Assembly (NCBI GenBank): GCA_029844215.1
Contig: CM056725.1
Location: forward strand, 58,503,609 to 58,567,608
DNA length: 64,000 bases
Direction: 5' to 3'
Source: Przewalskia tangutica
Taxonomy: Eukaryota; Streptophyta; Magnoliopsida; Solanales; Solanaceae
Position numbers and translations under genes: made by a program. Positions 24,951 to 37,278 of this stretch are shown here, in pieces. The notes below the pieces were generated by a model. It did not search any database. It was not told the origin of the DNA and saw nothing but the letters and a program-made list of their open reading frames with translations. Numbering within the stretch: the first letter of the stretch is position 1; each line of letters opens with the position of its first letter.

Positions 24951-26415
24951 TTGGCCATAACATTTAAACTCTCTTTTAAGACAGATTAAGACAATACCAT
25001 GCCTTTATTTTTAAACCAACACATTTTCCCGTTTTAAAGTCAAGTAACAACATTCTTTTCCAAAAGTTCAAGTTGCATATTCTTAAATACTTAAGTCTCT
25101 TATTTTTGAAAGATTTCATAGTTCATAGTCCTAACAATGTAATTTCTTCTTTTAACAAAATTGAGTAACATATATCTTATGTGTGAGTAGTTCATTCTTG
25201 TTTATAACAATCTTATTAAAGCAGCCATGATCTAGAAAATGTAATACAATTTTGTCTTATCTTAGCTTCTATGCGGATGGAGGTTTCTACCGGTTTTAAT
25301 AATACTTAATTAGTCAATACATTTTCCTTTATTAGCGCACAGTTGGTTTGTTCGATACTTATTCTCATTTCAAATCATTACAAGGCTTCCATAAACAATT
25401 AAGTAAACTGCCTTTTTCTTTTTTAAGTCGTTATACCTAACTTCCCATAAAGCTAGTATAACTCTTAAGCTTTTAAAACTAAGTATTACTCTTCTTTCAA
25501 AAACGATTCATACTTCTTTTGAAATACTTCAAGATTCTTATTATTTAAAACTCAAGTCAAAAGACATCAGAGTAAAACCCTTTTTAGTTAACACACGTAC
25601 GTCTACCGTACTATATATATATATCAAAATATCTTGCTCAAGAGGATAGGAAGAATCACATACCTCCTCGGCGAAATCCACCTGCCAAGTCGAATATGTC
25701 GCGCGCAGAGTATCAACCTATAATAGTCAAATACGTCTATCAACGTCTAGACTACTCTGTAGAATATTCTAAGCAGAGGGTTCTCTATTCTACGGAAAAT
25801 CGGGCAGCACTTCCCTACCCGTTAAACTACACAAGTCTACTGTAAATACAGTCCTATGTAAGTACAGTTCAATTCTCTTCTTTTATACCATCCTTCTATA
25901 CGTCTTATACTCAATTCTATACTACTACAGTATGTAATCTCTAATTACAATAGAAGGACAAGATATTTACCTCGACAAGCCCAAAATTATCCAAGATATA
26001 TGTCGATCCTGAGCAAGGTTTAGCTCCTACTCTGTACGCTCCAATTCGCTCCAAGAAACCCTTAGAAGTTCTATACAACTTCTACTTAATACTTCAACCA
26101 ACAATGAAGATTTTCCCTAGGGTTTCGTTTTGTGACTAATGGATATAAAGTAGTATTTCTGGGCTTTTAGTGTAGAGGTAACTTAGGAATACTACAAGGT
26201 ATTTGGCTAAGGTATTTTGGAATAACAACAATACTTGGAGAGTATTTTTCTACCAAGGGGGGGGGGTATTTCGACAAGAACAACTAGGAAGGGGTGTTTC
26301 AGGGCTTCACAAAGGGGGAGGGGGAGTTTGGACGAGAGCTTTCAAGAGGGGGGAGAGGGATTTTGAGACTTGGAAAATGTTTAAGGGATGAAGATTTAGT
26401 CTTGCACTTGAGGGG

Positions 26416-26423
26416 TATTTATA
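26416..26423 (-). promoter_or_regulatory. TATA-like box of LTR 23825-26945
   Basis: Minus-strand TATAAATA, same place as in sister LTRs. Confidence 0.6.
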
Positions 26424-26951
26424 GGCCAATCAATGGCCAAGATCAAAGCAAGTGGAGGGTGAAGATTGGATAGCTTGTGTGAGTGGAGTCTTCCACCAAG
26501 TGTCCACCACAACCTTGGGACATATGTCCACCACAACATTGGGACATATGTCCCCCACAACAATGAGCCATGTGGCCTTCCACTAGCACACAAAAATCTT
26601 CCAAGGCAAGCCTCCCACTTGCCCAAAAAAAACGCCCCTCACCTACTACCACTCACCCAAAGAAAATATCTTCCAAGACTTGACCATTTGACTTGTCCAC
26701 TAGGCCACCATTTCGTCCAACCCATGCCAACTAAGGGTGACACATGTCGCCCTTCTATTGGTCCAAATTATTTCGCCTCTCGGAAAAATCCGCAATCGGT
26801 TAAAATATTAAAAACGTAGAATTTCCTTCACAAGGTTCGGAATCTTTTCCGTTGAAAGTTCACAATTCCATCCTTAACCTAATTAGGGTTTGTACAAATG
26901 TATGTACGTCCTCACATACATACTCTGGAAATACGGGGTATAACATTCTCC

Positions 26952-27849
26952 AATTCGCTCCAAGAAACCCTTAGAAGTTCTATACAACTTCTACTTAATA
27001 CTTCAACCAACAATGAAGATTTTCCCTAGGGTTTCGTTTTGTGACTAATGGATATAAAGTAGTATTTCTGGGCTTTTAGTGTAGAGGTAACTTAGGAATA
27101 CTACATGGTATTTGGCTAAGGTATTTTGGAATAACAACAATACTTGGAGAGTATTTTTCTACCAAGGGGGTATTTGACAAGAACAACTAGGAAGGGGTGT
27201 TTCGAGGGCTACACACCGGGGGCGGGGGAGTTTGGACGAGAGCTTTCAAGAGGGGGGAGAGGGATTTTGAGACTTGGAAAATGTTTAAGGGATGAAGATT
27301 TAGTCTTGCACTTGAGGGGTATTTATAGGCCAATCAATGGCCAAGATCAAAGCAAGTAGAGGGTGAAGATTGGATAGCTTGTGTGAGTGGAGTCTTCCAC
27401 CAAGTGTCCACCACAACCTTGGGACATATGTCCACCACAACATTGGGACATATGTCCCCCACAACAATGAGCCATGTGGCCTTCCACTAGCACACAAAAA
27501 TCGTCCAAGGCAAGCCTCCCACTTGCCCAAAACAAACGCCCCTCACCTACTACCACTCACCCAAAGAAAATATCTTCCAAGACTTGACCATTTGACTTGT
27601 CCACTAAGCCACCATTTCGTCCAACCCATGCCAACTAAGGGTGACACATGTCGCCCTTCTATTGGTCCAAAATATTTCGCCTCTCGGAAAAATCCGCAAT
27701 CAGTTAAAATATTAAAAACGTAGAATTTCCTTCACAAGGTTCGGAATCTTTTCCGTTGAAAGTTCACAATTCCATCCTTAACCTAATTAGGGTTTGTACA
27801 AATGTACGTACGTCATCACATACATACTCTGGAAATACGGGGTATAACA
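26952..27849 (-). repeat. Truncated LTR ending the array (898 bp)
   Basis: Repeats the U3 and TATA part of the LTR (compare 26041-26945) with its own LTR start at 27849 and TATA box at 27320-27327. It joins six bases of purine tract (TTCTCC on plus) directly to LTR position AATTCGCTCC, both sides sharing CTCC. An internal region and over 2 kb of LTR, nearly 4.9 kb in all, have been deleted here. Confidence 0.85.
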
Positions 27850-28068
27850 CCAGGAAAGATTATTAGCAAGCTCAGAGTCGACAGAAGCTTTATGCAGATA
27901 ATCGGTGTCGACGCTTGGAGTTCAGGTTGATGTTTTAGTGTAAGTTTTGTTATGTGGCCACGTGTGGCATTATTGGTATGTAAGGGTTGTAAAAGGAGAC
28001 AATGTCGCTATCTATAAGATTGACTCTGAAAGAACATTCGGGGACGAATGTTTCTAAGAGGGGAAGAA
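27850..28068 (+). pseudogene. Ty3/gypsy integrase 3' end and polypurine tract, plus strand
   Basis: The plus strand reads AQSRQKLYADNRCRRLEFRL at 27868-27930, the homologue of QSQQKS..ADSRRRHLEFRL in the array, followed by an untranslatable tail (ATGTGGCCACGTGTGGCATT) and the tract AAGAGGGGAAGAA just before the LTR start at 28069. It belongs to a different, plus-oriented element whose upstream part is replaced by the array. Confidence 0.75.
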
Positions 28069-30104
28069 TGTTACACCCCGTAATTCCAGGACATGTTTTT
28101 AAGAACGTACGTAAGAACTAAAAAATGTTAAGATTTGAGACTAGTAAAAATTTATCGGAATTATGGAAATGTCGGAAAACGAAATATTGCGACGAACGGG
28201 AGCGTGACATGTGTCACCCCCTTGGATAGTCATGGTCAAATGGACCAAGGCTAAAATGGTCATTTGGCCAATGTTAAGATGACCAAGTCTTGCTAGGCTA
28301 AGGGCTTGACATTGTTGACTAAGTCCAAGGGCCACTTGGCTAGAGTTTTAAGTGAATTGGATCCAAGCCACCCAATTGTTCTCATCTTGACCCTCCATTA
28401 TGTTATTTAAACATACTAGTAGCAAGACAAGGCTTCTATACTTAGTAAAATTTTCAAGAAAGTTTGTTCTTCACTATTGTTGCTCTCGGGTTCACTAAGG
28501 GTTTCAAGGAGAAAAATTTTCGTTTATTGTCCAATAATCTCCAAACTTTAAACCAAGGTTCCTAAGGGTATTGTAAGTGTATCTCAATAGAAAGATCTCG
28601 GAAAAGTGTCATTTTCGTATTAGTCGCAAGGTGAAAACCTAGTCACTTTCCTAGGTTTGGATTGGGAATTGAAGGAAATTTGTTTGTGATCTTTTAAGGG
28701 CTTCAAGTGGCGGATTGGAGTGTCATGGAGAGGCTCTAAGTTGCTAGGGAGCGACTTCGGATCTTGAAGTTGGATTAAGGCTCGTCAAGGTAACAATCTT
28801 GTTCTCTTAAGTGTTATAAGATTTCATATTGTTGAAGCCTTACATTTTAACTAGTATGAAGTATATGTATAGAAGATTGATAAGTGGTATGGATAGTGGA
28901 AGCCTAAAATCCGAAATGACATTATTAGCCATTTGAAATTGAAATACAATTTGGTCGATAATTAGAATCGTCGCATGTTATCTATTTGAAGATTGTAGTA
29001 GTTATAATCGATTGCGGCTTGATAACATGTTATACTAAACAACTTGGATTGAAGAGGAATTGGAAAATACTTTGTGTTGTTATCCCTCAAATTGCCGAAA
29101 ATGACATTGTCTTTTGGACTAGTTTGATATCAATTGTGGGGCGGAATTTTACACGTCTTGTTAGGCGTGTAATCCCCTATTGTTAACTACATTGTTGAGC
29201 CTTAAATGTGGCGTGTTTGGTTATTGAATTCGGGCCTTGAAAAGGTGGAAAAGTATGTAGAAACAAAGGAAGTGATGTCTGATTTTCCGTAGAATTTAGT
29301 GACTTTGCACTTAGAATATTCTACGTTTGAAGTTAGAAGTTAATTGACGTATTATGGTTATTATAAGTTGACATAATACGTACGGCATATTGGAATTAGC
29401 AAGTGGATTGAACCGAAGAGGTATGTGGAACTTTCCTATCTCTTGAGCATGAGTAGTTGTAAATGTATAGTACGGTAGACGTACGAGATTTAAATGAATT
29501 TAGTTTCATTTGATATCTTTGACTTGTTTTTAAAGGATATAAATACCTTGGTTTCAAAAGCATAAATTTGGTTAATAACTTTATGGAAAGTAAAAATAAT
29601 GGTTTATTCTAATATGGTAAACAAGGATTTCTTGACTTGAAAATGTATAAAATACTTGATTTGGAAAGTATTGATTCCTTGAGCTATTCTAAAGTTAAGA
29701 TACTTGAAGTATTTTAAAAGTATATGATACTTGGTTATAAAAAAAAGAATGGAAGTGTCTAAAGCATAAAGTTAGTATAACGGCTTTATGAGAAGTTGGT
29801 TATAATAACTTTATGGAAGGTTAAAAGAATGGTTTACTCTAGTGAAGTAAATAAAGAAAAATGACTTGAAAGGAAGAAAAGCAAATTGATTTGAAGGCAT
29901 CAATTGCTTAAAGTTTTAAAGTAAAAAGTCACTTGATTTAGAGGTCTTTAAATGTAGTTCTAAAAGGTATTGTGACTTGTTTTGAAAAGTAGATATGACT
30001 TGATACTACGATTATTAGTATCTTGGAAGTTTTATATGAAAAAGAGTCATTTTAAAAGAATGGAAGTACGTAGTACTTTGGGTTAAATTCCCGGATTTTA
30101 TAAT
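28069..30104 (+). repeat. Gypsy LTR, first part (split by solo LTR)
   Basis: Begins TGTTACACCCCGTAATTCC after a polypurine tract, so it is a 3' LTR. It contains a TATA-less TTATTTAAACATAC stretch near 28401-28415, the donor-like AAGGTAACAATC near 28787 and AT-rich sequence with many CTTTATGG motifs. It is cut at 30104 and resumes at 33926. Confidence 0.85.
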
Positions 30105-30596
30105 TGTTACACCCCGTAAGTCCAGGACATGTATAAGAAAATGGACGCGAGAACGCAAGACTTGAAAAAGGGTACGAAAGGAAGAATTGTTTTTGCGACG
30201 GAAAATCTTCTGAACGCCGGAAAGGAAAAATGTTCGTTGAGGAGAATTAGATTCTCAAAATGCTTTATTTGAGGAATATAGAATGTATTATCATTATGGA
30301 AATTTATTTTTACGGATTTGGTCACGTAGGGCCCACCCGAGGAATTTTATGTTTTGTGGGGCCCACGAGGGTTACGAAATTTTATGGACGAATGGGAGGG
30401 CGACACATGTCACCCCCCACATGGCTTGCTCGAATTAAGACAAGGGTAAAATGGTCATGGACCTTTGTGGATGATCAAGTCTTGCTAGCTTGAGATAATT
30501 GACCAAGTCAACTTTTCCACTTGGCTAGATATTTAATCTCCTCCATCCAAGCCAAACAAGTGTTGTGATCTAAGCCCTATATTGTTTTATATATAC

Positions 30597-30604
30597 TACA
30601 CTAG
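30597..30604 (+). promoter_or_regulatory. TATA-like box of solo LTR 30105-33920
   Basis: TATATATA about 490 bp inside the LTR, at the position of TATAAATA in the other subfamilies. Confidence 0.5.
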
Positions 30605-32639
30605 TGCAATACCAAGTCTTCAACACTTAGAAAAATTAGAGACCTTGTTCTTCACTTGAGATAGCTCTCGGGTTTGTCAAGAATTCCACACAAATTTTTT
30701 GTAGTTTTGATTCATTATTCACAAGACTTTAACCCAAGGTCCCTAAGGGTATTGTAAGGATATCTCAATAGAAGTTCACAACCAACTTCTCTTCCATTTC
30801 CAATCCAAAACTATGAAAACGACTTAGGTTTTTGCCTTGCGACTTTGAATCTTGGAATTTATAAGGGCTTATAAAGGTAACAATCTTGTCGTTTTAGTAA
30901 TTAAGATTACTTATTGTTGTAGCTATGGATATTAGCAAGCATGAGGTATATAGTATGAAGTTTGATAAGTGTATTAGCTATTGGAACCCTAATCCGAAAC
31001 TAGCATGTTTAGCCTTTGAGATTACAATTCAATTTGATTATTAGTTTAGTCGTCGCATGTTATATAAAGAAGGAATTGTAGTTGTTAAAGTTGTTTATAA
31101 CTATATAACATGTTAGACCTAAGAACTTGGATTGAAAAAGAATGTGAAAGGACTTAGGATTGGTTATATTGGTGGCTGAATGCCCTTATAAGTGTTGGAT
31201 TGGTTTATATGAATTGTGGGGCAGAATTTTACACGTTTTGTAAGGTGTGTAATCCCCTTTGATTGGTTGTTGTATTGAGCCTTAAATGTGGCATGTTGGT
31301 TATTGATTATCGGGCCTTGAAAAAAGTGGAAAAGTACGTAGAAACAAAGGAGGTGCTTCCCGATTTTCCGTAGAATAAGAGATCGTATACTTAGTATTAT
31401 TCTACGTTAGAAACTAGAAGTTGATAGTCGTGTTGTGGCCATTATAGGTTGACAATTCTACGTGCGGCGTATTCAACTTAGCTTGTGGATTAAGCCGAAA
31501 AGGTATGTGATCTATCTCCTTTTCTTCTAGCATGATTCCTTATGATAAAGTAAGTAAATCCTACTCCTTAAATGATCCACTCCTTGTTTGTACTTGGATT
31601 GCCTAATATAGAAGTTGTTCTATATACTTTCTTGTTTGTACTTGGATTGCCTAACATAGAAGTTGTTCTATATACTTCATTGATGTACTTTGGATGTTTA
31701 AATTGAAAGTTGTTATAATCCATTACCTTGATGAAGTTTGGATTTTCAAAAGTGAAAGTATTTTATTTGAAGTACATAGAGTCTTGAAAATGAAGTAGTT
31801 TCCAAATCTTTTGGATAGTGCCTTAGTTCCAAAACCTAATGGTTGTTATAATGACTTTAGGGGAGTCAAAGGAGTGATTTACTTAATTGATTTAAAAGAG
31901 GAGAAATGACATGATTTAAGAAAAGTAACTTGTTTTAAAGGTGTGAGTTACTTGAGATTTAAAAGTATAAGTTACTTGATTTCTAAAGTTAAGAAATTTG
32001 ATTTCTAAAGATTAAGAGACTTGAAGTATTTTGAAAGTTTAGAAAAATTGATTTGAAAGTATATGATACTTGGTTTTAAAAAGTATAAGTCTCTTGGATA
32101 TAAAAAGAATGAATTTGTCTAAAACCATAAAGGGTTATAACGACTTTATGGGAAGTTGGTTATAATGGTTTTATGGAAGGTTAAGAGAGTTGTCTATTTT
32201 GATTGATAGGCATGAGTTGCCTAGGTTGTGAAATTTTAAGTTACTTGGATTCAAAGTCTTGAAATGAATTTCTAAAGGTGTAGTAACTTAGTTTGAAAAA
32301 TAGACATGCCTTGATACTACGGGTGTTAGTATCCTGGGGTTTTATATAAAAATGAGTCTTTTGAAAAGAATGGAAGTACGTAGTACTTAGGGTTAAAATC
32401 CCGGATTTTTATATAAAACGAAAGTGCCTTGAGTTTATAAAATGAAATTCATTTTAGTATGATAATGAAAGTCTAAAGATTTTATGAACTTGCCTATGTG
32501 TGCTTGTGATAGCCTTTGAGTGCAAGTATTATATTTTTACGCTGCCGCGACTCTCAGCTGAAGGGCCGACTGTCTTATTGTGAGTTTACCTGGACGTACC
32601 GACAGTGATGTGAGATTCCACGGGTATGCTTCCATTATT

Positions 32640-32880
32640 ATTGATCCTTGGACATGCTTATACGATGTGGGATTCCGGGGCATGCGACCAGGATGCGGGT
32701 TAGATTCCCGGATTGTTTGTATTACTCCTTGGACATGCTTATACGATGTGGGATTCCGGGGCATGTGACCAGGAGGCGGGTTAGATTCCCAGATTTTTTT
32801 GTATTACCCCATGGTCATGCTTATACGAAGTGGGATTCCGGGGCATGCGGCCATGTTGGATATTGTTATTCCATGGACTA
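32640..32880 (+). repeat. Minisatellite of about 81 bp, three copies
   Basis: Three copies beginning TTGGACATGCTTATACGATG or a close variant, each with GATTCCGGGGCATGCGACC. Similar in wording to the inner-element repeat at 55489 (GGACATGTCTACACCGAGGTAGAATTCCGG split over the unit). Confidence 0.85.
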
Positions 32881-32906
32881 GCCCTCCAAGAGATTTAGTG
32901 ACGCAG

Positions 32907-33225
32907 GATGGTTTGATAGAGAGCTTTCGTACTTGTTCCGGTCAGTGGCTGTCGTAGGATGGACTGGTAGATAGCTTTCGTACTTGCCCCGTCGATTCTA
33001 TCGCGATTTGGTACAGTGAGCTCGGTAGATAGCTTTCGCACTTGCCCCGGTCATATCTCGTGACGACAGGATGGATCTGGTAGTTAGCTTTAGTACTTGC
33101 TCCGGTCAGTTGTTGACGCAAGATGGATCTGATAGTTGGTTTTCGTACTTACCCCGGTCAGTTTTATGATGCAGGCTGGATCTGGTGGTTCACTTTCCTA
33201 CTTGGCCCGTACAGTTTTTAGGACA
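32907..33225 (+). repeat. Minisatellite of about 53 bp, six diverged copies
   Basis: Six copies sharing GATGGATCTGGTAG, AGCTTTCGTACTTGCCCCGG and GTCAGT-type segments. More diverged than the neighbouring repeat and absent from the other LTRs. Confidence 0.8.
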
Positions 33226-33925
33226 CAGGTGGGACTTGGTGTTCATGTATGCTTATTGGTGTTATAATATATCATAGACTACCGGCAGTGAGGAAGGATT
33301 CCACGGGCATGGTTGATATTATGGGCGTGAGACCCATAGTTATATTTGAGTAGTGACTTTGAGGGCATGCGTCCCTGACTTGATATGACTGCTTATTTAT
33401 TGTGTACTATAGTTTGGCTATCATACATGTCTCCTATTTTGTATAGACTGTTATGATTTCATTACAGTATTTTCAGTTTCACATACTTGGTACATTTTTC
33501 GTACTGACCTCCTTCGGGGGGCTGCGTTCATGCCGCAGTTTTAGGTACGCAGTTTGGTGATCTGCAGGTGTAGGACCCTGCTCCGAGTTTTTGGATAGCT
33601 CCATATGTTTAGGAGTTTATCATTTTGGTATAGATCCTTGATGCAGGCTTTGTACGATTATAGATGCGGCGGGGCCTTGTCCCGTCATAGTTCAGTAAAA
33701 CTCTTAGAGGTCTGTATTCATATGTGGGATTGGACTCGTGTACAATGTAGTGTCTGTTGATTATGTATATTATATAGCGGCCTTGTCGGTTTTCCCTTGC
33801 ATGTTCATTGGTTTTAAAAAAAATGAGGTGTTGTTTAGTTCCACAATTTACTTGTGTCAGTTAGGTAAAAGGGTGCCCAGGTAGGGCACCAGTCACGGGC
33901 CCGGGGTTCGGGGCGTGACAATAAT

Positions 33926-34664
33926 GACATGTTAGTGCCTTAAGTAAACTAAAATGAGAGTGTATATGAATAAGGATAATAAGAAGTTAGGGGATTTCTT
34001 AACTTGCATATGATAATTGTGATAAGCCGGTGGTGCTTATGTTATGTATGATAAGTCGATAGTGCTTATGTTATGTATGATAAGCTGGTAGTGCTTATGT
34101 TATGTATGATAAGCTGGTAGTGTTTATGTTATGTATGATAGCCGGTTGTGCTAGTGATATGTTGTTCATTACGGGGTCATTCCCCGGGTTTGTGGCATTT
34201 GCATATTCCGTGGATTTGCTACCCATGATGCAAGGAATACCTCATGCGAGTCTGTAGGGCTTATGCGGGTGAAATAGTCCTATGCGGGGCGGACCAGTTC
34301 TATGCGAGGAGATTATCTCATGCGGGTACATACGACCTATTCGGGTGGATACAACCTATGCGAGGAAGTTACCTCATTGCGGGTCCACAGGACCTATGCG
34401 GGTGAAATAGTCCCAGGAGTAGGATTGCTTAATGATACTACGGGCGGGTGGCCCTACTTTGATCATGAGACTCCTATTTTTATGTAGTAAAGTATACTCT
34501 TGTTTACTCTCATTGTTAGTAAGGCACAGTGTACTGTTATTTGAGTTATCATACATGTCTCCAGCTTTATTTTAGACTTATGATTTCATTACAGTACTTT
34601 CAGTTTCACATACTTGGTACATGTTGTACTGACCTCCTTCGGGGGGCTACGTTCATGCCGCTGT
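33926..34664 (+). repeat. Gypsy LTR, second part, truncated at its 3' end
   Basis: Continues the LTR interrupted at 30104. Contains five 29-bp repeats (34021-34165, GATAAGCTGGTAGTGCTTATG core) and a series of CTATGCGGGTG-like motifs (34228-34410), then the conserved CATACATGTCTCC...CACATACTTGGTACATG and CTCCTTCGGGGGGCT block. Homology stops at about 34664, where unrelated minus-strand element sequence begins; the LTR end is missing. Confidence 0.82.
34021..34165 (+). repeat. 29-bp minisatellite, five copies
   Basis: GATAAG followed by a variable CCGGTGG, TCGATAG or CTGGTAG and TGCTTATGTTATGTAT. Found only in this LTR. Confidence 0.88.
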
Positions 34665-34906
34665 GGCCCTGCATTTTGGCGCCACTACTGCTCCAATTTT
34701 CTCGCCAACAATTTTTGCTCTTTTCTCCTGATCGGTTACGCTTTATCTGTCATCCAAAAACACTAACATATCAGATCGTGAGACTGTTCAAGACAAAATA
34801 AAACAAACTAAAACAAAATTTAAATGACATAATTAAAACCATTGGGTTGCCTCCCAAATAGTGTTGTCCTTAACGTCTTTTAGCCAGACGCAGGTTACTT
34901 ACTAGA
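34665..34906 (-). other. Athila/Tat-like element: spacer after protease
   Basis: No frame is recognisable. It contains TTGGGTTGCCTCCCAA at 34842-34857, whose minus-strand form (TTGGGAGGCAACCCAA) is a self-complementary motif I know as common in such spacers. The pol domains expected after protease are absent, so either pol was deleted or the element is a short non-autonomous form. Confidence 0.55.
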
Positions 34907-35660
34907 TCAAGGGGGTAGAGTGTCCCCTCTGCATATCCACTTTAACACCATTTTCCTCCTCCTTCTCCTTTTCTTTTTCACAGGGCTCATTTCAAGAGGG
35001 TTCATTCCCTTGTTCTCATCCACAACATCATTTACGGGTGCAAAATTCTTACCATCAAGGGCATCAGTACCCTTGGAACTTTCATGAGGAGCCTTTTTAT
35101 CTACTACACCAACAACAAAGCATCTATCAGTGTCTTGAGGTTCAGGCGATGGCTTGAACACTTTGAAGGTCATCTCTTCATCTTGCACTCTGAGCTTCAA
35201 CTCTCCCTTTTCAACATCAATAAGTGCCCTCCATATGACTAGAAATGATCTCCCAAGGATGATGGACATATTTTCATCTTCATCCATGTCTAAAATGAGG
35301 AAATCAGCAGGAAATATGAATTTACCTACTTGTACCAACACATCTTCAATTATTCATTCGGGATGCACAACTGAGCGATCAGCTAGTTGCAAGGTGACTG
35401 TGGTTGGCCTTGCTTCTCCTAACCCAAGTATTTTGAACACAGAGAGGGGCATCAGATTGACACTTTCCCTGAAATCACATAAAGCCTTTTTACATGTAAC
35501 ATTCCCTATGGTGCAAGGTATGTGAAACTCCCTGGATCATTCAACTTCGGGGGAAGTTTCTTTTGCAGTATAGCACTGCACTCCTCTGTCAGCACCACTA
35601 TCTCATAATCTGCAGTTTCCTCTTCATAAAAATGATATCTTTCATGAACTTCACATACGC
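34907..35660 (-). pseudogene. Athila/Tat-like aspartic protease, frameshifted
   Basis: The protease would cleave the Gag-Pol precursor. On the minus strand, in several frames, I can follow the segment before the active site (YMKFMKDI...KRKL, then AVLYCKRNFP) and then VGKFIFPADFLILDMDED, IILGRSFLVIWRALIDVEKG and ELKLRVQDEEMTFKVF in one frame (35341-34907). The ILGR-FL-ALID motif is the second half of a retropepsin fold. The first half, with the catalytic Asp (the family has CDLGAS), lies near 35470 as a frameshifted CDFRE-like reading. Two frame changes separate it from gag. Confidence 0.8.
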
Positions 35661-37278
35661 TGGCATTTGCTCCAACACTTCAATGAAAGGAATGTTAATG
35701 TGTATTTTTTTCCAAAAATTTCGAAAACTGCTTATCCACAGCCTTCTTCTGCAGTCTTTGAGGGTAAGGAATTCTTTTTGTGTACTCCCTCATCACTGCG
35801 GGTAGAGCCTTCTCTAAAGTAGGGTGGTCATCAGTAACCCCATCCTTTTCTACCTCAACTGTTTTCCCCATATCCTTCTCTTTTTCAACCTCTGATTGGG
35901 GTGCCCTCTGCTCTAACTGCTTCCCACTTCTCAAGCTGATTGCTTGGCATTGCTCCATTGGATTCATCACAGTATTGCTGGGAAGGTTACCTTGCTCTCT
36001 ATTATTCAACGTGTTCTCTAGCTGTCCCACATGTGTTTCCAAACTCCTGATGGATGACCTAGTCACGGTCATGAACTGGATGGTCTCCTTCATGAATTGA
36101 ATCTGGGAGTTGTTGGATTATGTCTGGGATTTAGCCAAGGTCATCAGTGCTGCTCTTATTTCTCATATTTCATCTGACTTCTCTTGTGGGTCTGGTGGGC
36201 TGAACTGCTATGAAGACGATATTTGAAATTGTGGTTGCTTCTCTTGTTCATTCTTCCATGAAAAATTTGAGTGATTTCTCCACCTCGGATTATATGTGTT
36301 GTAGAATGGATTATTGTAGGGCCTCTGAAAATTCCCCACTGCCTGAACCTGCTCCATGGACATATTATTTGGGTCCAATGTTGTACACCTATCAAAAGTA
36401 TGGGGACCCCCACAAATTTTGCATCTCACTGGTATCTGAACCGCTTTAACTGACATGGTACTCTGCTGCATCTGCTTTGTCAAAGTAGCTACATGCGCAG
36501 TCAATGCAGTGATAGCATCTAGCTCATGAATCCCAACCATCTTCCTACTGTTCATTGCTCTCTCATCGGCCTCTTAATGGTTGTTTGTGGCCATATCCCC
36601 TAGCAAATCACGTGCCTCATTGACACTCTTTCTCATGAACGTACCTCCTGCTGCAGCATCAATAATGGTACGAGTTGTACTACACAGCCCATTGTAAAAT
36701 ATGTGGACTAACATCCACTTCTCAATCCCATGATGTGGGCACTTTCTCTGCAAGTCTTTAAACCGCTCCCATGCATCATATAGTGATTATCCCTCCAGCT
36801 GATAAAAGTTATTCAACTCATCTCTGAGCTTTGTTGCCTTAGCTGGGGGAAAGAACTTGGCAAAAAACTTCTGGGCTAAGTCTTGCCATATAGTGATGGA
36901 GTTCGTCTGTAATGAGTTCAGCCAACACTTTGCTCTATCCCTGAGTGAGAATGAGAAGAGTCTCAACCGAATGACGTCATCAGTAACACCATTGTATTTG
37001 AAAGTTGCACACAGCTCCAGGAAATTTGCTAGATGCAAATGAGGATCTTCAGACGGTAATCCCCCAAACTGAACTGAGCTTTGAACTATGTGCAATATGG
37101 CTGGTTTGATTTTGAAATTGTTGGCTTCAACAACTGGAAGCCTGATGCAAGTATGTACCCCTGTAATGGTTGGCATCACGTATTCCCCCAAGCTCCTTGC
37201 TGCAGGGACTTGTCTTAAGATAGGTGGCAACTCATCATTCCCCAAACTATTGTTTCGCTGATCTCCCATTGTTAACAA
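35661..37278 (-). pseudogene. Athila/Tat-like gag with in-frame stops
   Basis: The start is at 37278 (or the ATG at 37269, MGDQRNNSLGND). One frame runs from 37278 to 35695 interrupted by stops near 36784, 36570 and 36200. In order: RSLGEYVMPT, the GGLPSEDPHLHLANFLELC block, DVIRLRLFSFSLRDRAKCWL, WQDLAQKFFAKFFPP, SLYDAWERFKDLQRKCPHHG, then a CKICGGPHTFDRC zinc-knuckle-like motif at about 36420-36380 and a coiled segment (SIRSLETHVGQLENTLN). This order is characteristic of Athila/Tat gag. Few frameshifts but several TAA/TGA changes: ordinary nonsense decay, unlike the gypsy array. Confidence 0.88.

Larger units (their letters stand above)
23825..26945 (-). repeat. LTR upstream of array unit 4 (3121 bp)
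   Basis: Complete LTR with minisatellite at 24498-24950 and TATA box at 26416-26423. Its CA end is altered: the terminal GTGACTGGTGCC of sisters reads GGATCGTGCC at 23844-23853. It is followed at 26946 by only six bases of a purine tract before the array breaks. Confidence 0.9.
1..27849 (-). mobile_element. Tandem array of a defective Ty3/gypsy LTR retrotransposon (LTR-internal monomers sharing LTRs)
   Basis: Read on the minus strand, the segment alternates LTR and internal region: LTR 23825-26945, internal 21185-23824, LTR 18028-21184, internal 15387-18027, LTR 12263-15386, internal 9591-12262, LTR 3091-9590, internal 419-3090, LTR 1-418 (cut by the window edge). LTR ends recur at 3091, 12263, 18028 and 23825, a period of 5765-5797 bp; the first interval is longer by one inserted solo LTR. 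Every LTR starts TG and ends CA, is followed by an iMet-type primer site and preceded by a purine tract. All internal regions share the same deletions, so the array arose by amplification of one already defective element, most likely by unequal recombination between LTRs. Direct observation for layout; mechanism inferred. Confidence 0.9.
30105..33920 (+). mobile_element. Solo LTR (3816 bp) with target duplication ATAAT
   Basis: Starts TGTTACACCCCGTAAGTCC and ends GGGCGTGACA. The flanking five bases are ATAAT on both sides (30100-30104, 33921-33925), a perfect target duplication. No internal region, primer site or second LTR is present, so it is a product of LTR-LTR recombination. It carries a TATA box (30597-30604), the donor-like AAAGGTAACAATC near 30873 and two repeat blocks (32640-32880, 32907-33225). 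Confidence 0.93.

Noticed and set aside
32580..32881. Overlapping frames of 62-77 codons with repeated MDMLIRCGIPGH-like peptides
   Set aside because: Translation of the 81-bp LTR repeat; no domain.
34529..34801. 90-codon plus-strand frame
   Set aside because: It crosses the junction between an LTR and a minus-strand element, so it cannot be a native gene.
35154..36100. Plus-strand frames of 80-123 codons
   Set aside because: They are antisense shadows of the Athila/Tat gag-protease frame on the minus strand.
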